Shown here in pieces: positions 16,223 to 20,146 of a DNA stretch of 20,146 bases. Both the position numbers and the translations under genes were made by a program. Numbering within the stretch: the stretch's first letter is position 1; every line of letters begins with the position of its first letter. The notes below the pieces were generated by a model. It saw only the letters and a program-made list of their open reading frames with translations. It ran no database searches and was not told where the DNA came from. Origin of the DNA: an uncultured bacterium (GTDB taxonomy: Bacteria > Cloacimonadota > Cloacimonadia > Cloacimonadales > Cloacimonadaceae); contig CALDSN010000028.1 of the NCBI GenBank assembly GCA_937924555.1, positions 1-20,146 of the forward strand, written 5' to 3'.

Positions 16223-16705
16223 ATGTTACGCATCGGATTTGGCTATGATGTCCACCGCTTGGTTGAGGGCAGAGCTCTCATCCTGGGCGGAGTGAACATT
16301 CCCTTTGCCAAGGGTTTGCTTGGTCATTCCGATGCTGATGTGCTTATTCACTCCATTATTGATGCGCTCTTGGGTGCCTTGGCATTGGGAGATATCGGCA
16401 GCCATTTCCCAGACACCGATCCCCGTTACAAAGGCATAGATTCCCAAGAACTGCTTAGGACAACATATACACTAATTCAAGGCAGGGGCTGGAAGCTTGC
16501 CAATCTGGATTGCAGCATCTGTGCGCAAGCTCCCAAGCTACGTCCCTATATAGACGCCATGCGTACCAATATCGCGGCCTGTTTACACTGCGACATTTCT
16601 CAAATCTCGGTTAAAGCCACCACGGAAGAGGGCTTGGGCGTATCCGGCGAAGGCGCAGGGATAAGCGCATATTGCACTGTGCTGCTCCAGGAGCTAAGCG
16701 AATGA
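16223..16705 (+). CDS. ispF: 2-C-methyl-D-erythritol 2,4-cyclodiphosphate synthase
   Basis: IspF closes the cyclic diphosphate in the MEP pathway. The 160-residue protein has the full family signature: GYDVHRL with metal ligands Asp9 and His11, GHSDADVLIH with His43, the FPDTDP loop (62-67), and the trimer-interface segment KATTEEGLGVSGEG (131-144). Length is standard. It starts four bases after the GlmS-like stop, with no strong ribosome binding site, so it probably depends on coupling. IspD and IspF are often adjacent or fused; here a 2.8-kb gene separates them. Its stop overlaps the start of the MobB-like gene. Confidence 0.96.
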   Translation: MLRIGFGYDVHRLVEGRALILGGVNIPFAKGLLGHSDADVLIHSIIDALLGALALGDIGSHFPDTDPRYKGIDSQELLRTTYTLIQGRGWKLANLDCSICAQAPKLRPYIDAMRTNIAACLHCDISQISVKATTEEGLGVSGEGAGISAYCTVLLQELSE

Positions 16706-17451
16706 AAGCCCTCGGGATAATCGGTTATCATCACACCGGCAAGACCACTCTGGCATGTGCCATCATAAGCGCATTAAAGGCAAAGGGATACAGCGTAGTG
16801 TCCATCAAGGACATCCATAGCGAAGCCTTCCACGCGGATATCGATGGCAAGAACACCGCCCTGCATGCCAAAGCAGGAAGCACAGCGGTGTTCGCCAAAG
16901 GATTGTACGACAGTGCCCTCCTCTTTCCCCGCAGCCTGGAACTGAAAGAGATTGTTAGTTTGCTCCAAGCGGATTTCCTCATCATCGAAGGCATGAAGCA
17001 AGCTCCCGTCCCCAAGCTGGTCTGCGCCAAGGACACAGCACAACTGGATGAACTGATAGACGACACCTGCATCGGCATCTCCGGATTGATTGCCGGCGAG
17101 ATGGAGCATTATACAGGTAAACCTGTCTTTTGCCTACAAAAGGATATGGATGCCCTGATGAACACCGTCCTATCCCATAGCTTCGACATCCTTCCCCTCT
17201 CCGACCCTGAATGCTGCTCCGAATGTGGTTACAACTGCTTTGAGATGGCAGGACGCATCGTGCAAGGCAAAGCCAAGCGCAGTGACTGTGTGCTGGACCA
17301 CAAGGCAGAGATTAAGCTGGTGGTGAATAACCAAGAAGTGGTAATAGTCCCCTTTGTGCAAAAGATGCTGAAAGATGTTATCCTCTCCATGGTGAATAAC
17401 CTTAAGGGGATTGACGACAGCGGCACGATAAACATAGAGATAAACAGTTGA
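16702..17451 (+). CDS. MobB-like P-loop protein with cysteine-rich C-terminal extension
   Basis: This 249-residue protein begins with the MobB nucleotide-binding fold: Walker A GYHHTGKTT (8-16), VVSIKDIHSEAF (the usual xKHxxH-like strand), then FLIIEGMK (92-99) and ISG (126-128). MobB helps attach GMP to molybdopterin. Residues 171-196 form a cluster CC-x2-C-G-Y-x-C with Cys196 further on, which could hold an iron-sulfur cluster. The tail IVPFVQKMLKDVILSMVNNLKG is seen in MobB-like proteins of anaerobes. The ATG at 16702 overlaps the ispF stop (ATGA), with GGAG at 16690-16693. A longer reading from 16672 runs through the ispF end and is rejected. The MobB name follows the fold and neighbours; the exact substrate is uncertain. 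Confidence 0.82.
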   Translation: MKALGIIGYHHTGKTTLACAIISALKAKGYSVVSIKDIHSEAFHADIDGKNTALHAKAGSTAVFAKGLYDSALLFPRSLELKEIVSLLQADFLIIEGMKQAPVPKLVCAKDTAQLDELIDDTCIGISGLIAGEMEHYTGKPVFCLQKDMDALMNTVLSHSFDILPLSDPECCSECGYNCFEMAGRIVQGKAKRSDCVLDHKAEIKLVVNNQEVVIVPFVQKMLKDVILSMVNNLKGIDDSGTINIEINS

Positions 17452-18074
17452 TCTCCCCCCAACAGTATTTCACCAAGCGGCATCCCATCGCTTTCCCCAT
17501 CTGGCAAAGCTCTGTGGTGGGTATTGCCGGAGCAGGCGGATTGGGCTCGAACATCGCCATCTCACTTGCCAGAGCAGGTGTGGGCACCTTGATTATTGCC
17601 GACTTCGACACGGTTAGCATCGAGAACCTCAATCGTCAGCAATATAGCCTTGCTCAGGTGGGTAAAAGCAAAGTGGAAGCCTTGGCAGATAACATCAAAG
17701 CATTTAATCCATTCATCAAGCTGGAGATACACCATATAAAGGTAAACCCCGCCAATCTGAACAGTATCTTTTCCTCAGCGGACATCCTCATCGAAGCCTT
17801 CGACGATGCCTCCCAAAAGGAGATGCTCATCAACACCTGGCTGGAGCTGTTTCCCTGTCGCCCCATCATCGCTGCATCGGGCATCGCGGGATATGGTAAG
17901 AACGAGCTAATCCACAGCACAAGCTATGACAAGCTCCATATTATTGGTGATATGCAGAGCGAACTTGAGCCGGGCATCAGCCCCATCGCTCCACGCGTTG
18001 CCACAATCGCCAATATGCAAGCCAACCTGGCTCTGGAGCTATTGGTTGTTAACCACAATAAGGCAGATAAATGA
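17448..18074 (+). CDS. ThiF-family adenylyltransferase (short ThiF family 2 type)
   Basis: This 208-residue E1-like enzyme should adenylate the C-terminal glycine of a ubiquitin-fold sulfur carrier. Visible are the glycine loop GAGGLGS (28-34), ADFDTVSIENLNRQQY (51-66) with the Arg63/Gln64 ATP site, Lys75 and the acidic EAFDD (116-120). It lacks the rhodanese or zinc CxxC modules of full-length MoeB or ThiF, as expected for the roughly 200-residue ThiF family 2 (TIGR02354). Cys137 is the only cysteine and could form the acyl or persulfide link. The start is TTG at 17448, overlapping the preceding stop (TTGA); no ATG lies nearby upstream. The carrier gene follows with an ATGA overlap, so the two should work as a pair. 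Confidence 0.88.
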   Translation: MISPQQYFTKRHPIAFPIWQSSVVGIAGAGGLGSNIAISLARAGVGTLIIADFDTVSIENLNRQQYSLAQVGKSKVEALADNIKAFNPFIKLEIHHIKVNPANLNSIFSSADILIEAFDDASQKEMLINTWLELFPCRPIIAASGIAGYGKNELIHSTSYDKLHIIGDMQSELEPGISPIAPRVATIANMQANLALELLVVNHNKADK

Positions 18075-18280
18075 TAGACAGCACTTTCACCGTAAACGAC
18101 CACAAGCTTCCCTGGCGGGAGGGCTTAGTGGTGCAGGATGCCCTGGATATGATGAACTACACCTTCAAAATGCTGGTGATTAAGCTGAACGGTTACTTAG
18201 TTAAAAAGGACGACTACGCCAGCACCCCCATCCCACAAGATGCAGAACTGCGGGTAATTCATCTTATCAGCGGTGGATAA
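18071..18280 (+). CDS. ThiS/MoaD-like ubiquitin-fold sulfur carrier
   Basis: This 69-residue protein ends in VIHLISGG; the Gly-Gly terminus is the site of adenylation and thiocarboxylate formation. The beta-grasp pattern is clear: FTVNDHKLPW, then VQDALDMMNYTFKMLVIKLNGYLV, then the closing strand. The IHLISGG ending is closer to ThiS than to classic MoaD. It overlaps thiF by four bases and is the last gene of the eight-gene operon. It could deliver sulfur for the thiazole of thiamine or for the dithiolene of molybdo-/tungstopterin. No thiG or thiH is in the window, and the MobB-like neighbour favours the pterin. Confidence 0.88.
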   Translation: MIDSTFTVNDHKLPWREGLVVQDALDMMNYTFKMLVIKLNGYLVKKDDYASTPIPQDAELRVIHLISGG

Positions 18281-18302
18281 AGCTTTTAGCCTCTAAGCTT
18301 TT
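18279..18302. terminator. Weak bidirectional terminator between convergent genes
   Basis: AAAGCTT plus AG (18279-18289, with a two-base bulge) pairs with CTAAGCTTT (18293-18301) around a CCT loop. A short T tract follows on the plus strand. It begins inside the thiS stop codon and covers the DUF3795 stop, so it could serve both operons. The stem is AT-rich and the tail short, so this is tentative. Confidence 0.35.
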
Positions 18303-18621
18303 CGATTGTTTCCTTTGCTTTAGGCACGGCATTATACAGAAAGGCATTAGTCTCGCAGGGGAAGTTCTCACAAGCTGCACAGTTCTCATAACCCTTTTCC
18401 ACCACACAGGCTCGGATAGGGCATTTATCGCACCAACCGAAATGAGTCCCTTCGCTCATGCAACCATCACAGGCAATGTCTTCTGCGGATAAGTTGGCAT
18501 TATAGTTCTTGCTCCACCTCACAGCGATATCCTTTTTGCGTTCGTTGTCTCCTGCCTTGTGCGCTTCGTAACATTCACAGCTTGGGCAATCCAAGCCACA
18601 AGCGGATAGTATCTTGCTCAT
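18286..18621 (-). CDS. DUF3795-type cysteine-rich protein
   Basis: This 111-residue protein carries twelve cysteines in four groups: Cys8-12-15-17 (CGLDCPSCEC), Cys51-54 (CDGC), Cys64-67-72 (WCDKCPIRAC) and Cys81-84-89 (CAACENFPC). This is the layout of DUF3795, a family common in anaerobes and thought to bind zinc or iron-sulfur clusters; its role is not known. The ATG at 18621-18619 overlaps the trmFO stop (ATGA), and AAGGAG lies six bases upstream within the end of trmFO. Co-expression with trmFO is therefore likely, but a functional tie to tRNA methylation is not shown. Confidence 0.87.
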   Translation of the reverse strand: MSKILSACGLDCPSCECYEAHKAGDNERKKDIAVRWSKNYNANLSAEDIACDGCMSEGTHFGWCDKCPIRACVVEKGYENCAACENFPCETNAFLYNAVPKAKETIEKLRG

Positions 18622-19937
18622 TGGTCACTCCTTCCATTGTTTATCTCTTGTGCCAAAGCTTCCATCGCTCTGGCAGAATACATTTCTTTCTTCAGTTTCT
18701 TCTCCCGCGGTTCATTCTCCAAACGCGGCAATATCCCGAAATTGGCATTCATTGGCTGGAATCTTCCCTCTTTCGGAGTGCATAAATGCCGCCAAAGCTG
18801 ACCCAATATAGTCTCCGGGGGTAGCATCGGCATGGCATCCGCTATCACCTTTGCCACAAGAAGTCCGCTCCCAATGCACTCCACATATCCTTCCACTCCG
18901 GCAAGCTGTCCCGCCAGATATAGCTCAGGCTGTTGTAAGAAACCAAACTGCTGGTTAAGCACCACAGGTGCATTCAGATAAGCATTGCGATGGATGGAGC
19001 CATAGCGCAGAAAGTCTGCCTGTTCCAAGCCGGGTATCAGCCGGAATATCTCCTTCTGGGCACCATATTTCAGCATGGTTTGGCAGCCCACCAGGTTGTA
19101 GGAACTGGCATCACTATTCTCCGCCCTAAGTTGCAGCACGGCAAAAGGCTTTTTCCCATCCGGAGTTTCCAGCCCCATGGGCTTCATCACGCCATGTCGC
19201 AGCGAGTCTCTCCCCCTACGGGCAATCTCCTCAATCGGCATGCAGTTCTCGTAAAAGTTAAACTTCGCCCCGTTGAAGAACTCATTCTCAAACTCATGTG
19301 CTTCATGCTTTTCACCTGCAATAAGGGCATCCACAAAGCGGTAATATTCCTCTTTGTCAAAGGCGCAGTTAAGATAATCCGCATCACCTTTGTCATAGCG
19401 GTCTTTCTTGTATATCTTGCTATAGTCTATACTATCAGTGCCGATTATGGGGGCAATGGCATCGAAAAAGAACAGGTGCTCCTCTCCCAAAAGCACACTT
19501 AGTGCCTTCATCATGGCATCAGAGGTCAAGGGACCTGTGGCAAGGATGGCTTTGCCACTGGGCAATTCTGTCAGTTCTTGGCGGATAATCCTGATGTTTG
19601 CGTGGCTTTGGACTGTTTCCTCCACCCTTTGGGCAAAGAGTGCTCTATCCACCGCCAGGGCATGCCCTGCCGGTACACTGCAGCTTTGTGCAATGTGCAG
19701 CAGCTTTCCCCCCAAGGCGTTTATCTCTGCCTTCAGCAACCCGGAGGCTGTATCCAAACGTGTGGATTTCAAGGAATTGCTGCACACCGGCTCCGCCAGA
19801 TAGGCTGTCTCATGGGCAGGTGTATTTCTCCCGGGACGCATCTCATAGAGCGTCACCTGCCACCCGGCATCTGCCAAATACAAGGCTGCTTCGCAACCCG
19901 CCAAACCGCCACCAATAATAGTTATTTCTTTATTCAT
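18618..19937 (-). CDS. trmFO: Methylenetetrahydrofolate-tRNA-(uracil-5-)-methyltransferase
   Basis: TrmFO makes 5-methyluridine at tRNA position 54 using methylenetetrahydrofolate and FADH2. The 439-residue protein begins with the FAD dinucleotide motif IIGGGLAG (7-14), followed by YEMRPGRNTPAH, a family hallmark. Cys52 (PVCSNSLKS) and Cys232 (ENCMPIEE) match the two cysteines studied in the Bacillus enzyme. Later hallmarks are MKPMGL, QLR-x-EN, LVGCQT, and Q-L-x-G-V-E-G-Y-x-E-C-x-x-x-G. Length is normal. The ATG at 19937-19935 has no evident Shine-Dalgarno. A TTGACT at 19974-19969 could be a -35, but no good -10 follows. It forms a two-gene unit with the overlapping DUF3795 gene. Confidence 0.96.
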   Translation of the reverse strand: MNKEITIIGGGLAGCEAALYLADAGWQVTLYEMRPGRNTPAHETAYLAEPVCSNSLKSTRLDTASGLLKAEINALGGKLLHIAQSCSVPAGHALAVDRALFAQRVEETVQSHANIRIIRQELTELPSGKAILATGPLTSDAMMKALSVLLGEEHLFFFDAIAPIIGTDSIDYSKIYKKDRYDKGDADYLNCAFDKEEYYRFVDALIAGEKHEAHEFENEFFNGAKFNFYENCMPIEEIARRGRDSLRHGVMKPMGLETPDGKKPFAVLQLRAENSDASSYNLVGCQTMLKYGAQKEIFRLIPGLEQADFLRYGSIHRNAYLNAPVVLNQQFGFLQQPELYLAGQLAGVEGYVECIGSGLLVAKVIADAMPMLPPETILGQLWRHLCTPKEGRFQPMNANFGILPRLENEPREKKLKKEMYSARAMEALAQEINNGRSDQ

Positions 19938-20100
19938 AGTTTGGACAACACAGCCATCCTGCTTTTGGAGTCAAGCATTTATTACACGCGCTGCTTAGCA
20001 ACCAATAATAGCTTCAGCCTGAGGGGATGTATCTTCTGGCTGAGTTATGGATTATTATCTGCGGTTGTTCCGATGCCACCTCACAACCTAGTATTTCCGA

Positions 20101-20146
20101 GGTGATTCCCTCATCCCACCCGGGAGTCACGAGGGAGTCACCTGAG
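20101..20146. repeat. Inverted and direct repeats with 11-base period at the window edge
   Basis: GGTGATTCCCTC (20101-20112) faces GAGGGAGTCACC (20131-20142) as a 12-base inverted repeat with one mismatch and an 18-base loop. Within it GGGAGTCAC is repeated at 20122-20130 and 20133-20141, spaced 11 bases. Cut at 11 bases, the segment reads GTGATTCCCTC, ATCCCACCCGG, GAGTCACGAGG, GAGTCACCTGA. The array may continue past the window. Confidence 0.6.

Noticed and set aside
15406..16233. 275-codon open frame on the minus strand opposite the GlmS-like gene
   Set aside because: It lies wholly antisense to a strongly supported gene, has no recognisable domain, and repeats the codon pattern of the plus strand. 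The 13708-14379 frame is rejected likewise.
16672..16701. Earlier ATG for the MobB-like protein
   Set aside because: It lies within ispF and adds ten residues without homology; the ATG at 16702 has a ribosome binding site and the usual start just before the P-loop.

Overview
The window looks like a chromosomal segment of a Gram-negative, probably anaerobic bacterium of the FCB assemblage. My best guess is Cloacimonadota (the Cloacimonas lineage), but this rests on gene content and style, not on a search. The evidence is: an outer membrane (BamA); a secreted repeat protein with a C-terminal FlgD-like/type IX sorting domain (a YPNPF motif early in the domain and a K-M-V-L-V-K end); the MEP isoprenoid route (IspD, IspF); the folate-dependent tRNA methylase TrmFO; and a COG0731-type radical SAM protein.

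Layout. Positions 1-156 hold the N-terminus of a PAS-domain signalling protein that runs off the window on the minus strand. Positions 377-4296 hold two overlapping plus-strand genes for a heterodimeric ABC exporter of the BmrCD/TM287-288 type, ended by a clear intrinsic terminator at 4320-4353. Positions 4438-9336 are all minus strand: the secreted repeat protein, a 407-base gap with palindromes, a membrane-anchored TPR protein in visibly AT-rich DNA, a 384-base gap with short repeats, and a small operon of a four-helix membrane protein plus an XRE regulator. Positions 9557-18280 form one tightly packed plus-strand operon of eight genes: bamA, radical SAM, ispD, a 919-residue GlmS-like enzyme, ispF, mobB-like, thiF and thiS. 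Convergent to it, 19937-18286 carries trmFO and an overlapping DUF3795 cysteine-rich gene. The last 200 bases are intergenic and end in short repeats.

How the genes fit together. The first part of the eight-gene operon serves the cell envelope: outer-membrane protein assembly (BamA), isoprenoid precursors for lipid carriers and quinones (IspD, IspF), and glucosamine-6-phosphate for UDP-GlcNAc (GlmS-like). The last three genes form a sulfur-carrier and cofactor cassette: a P-loop MobB-like protein with a cysteine-rich tail, an E1-like adenylyltransferase, and a ubiquitin-fold carrier ending in Gly-Gly. Whether this cassette serves molybdo-/tungstopterin or thiazole synthesis is not settled by the sequence.

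The points most worth a second look are: (i) the GlmS-like enzyme, whose catalytic Cys is at residue 37 behind a 36-residue leader and which carries about 300 extra residues while keeping its catalytic set; (ii) an array with an exact 11-base period at 8617-8671 and a related one at the right window edge; (iii) the MobB-ThiF-ThiS cassette inside an envelope operon; (iv) three dyads stacked between promoter and start codon of the membrane-protein/XRE operon. I found no CRISPR array, tRNA, rRNA, intact transposase or prophage.
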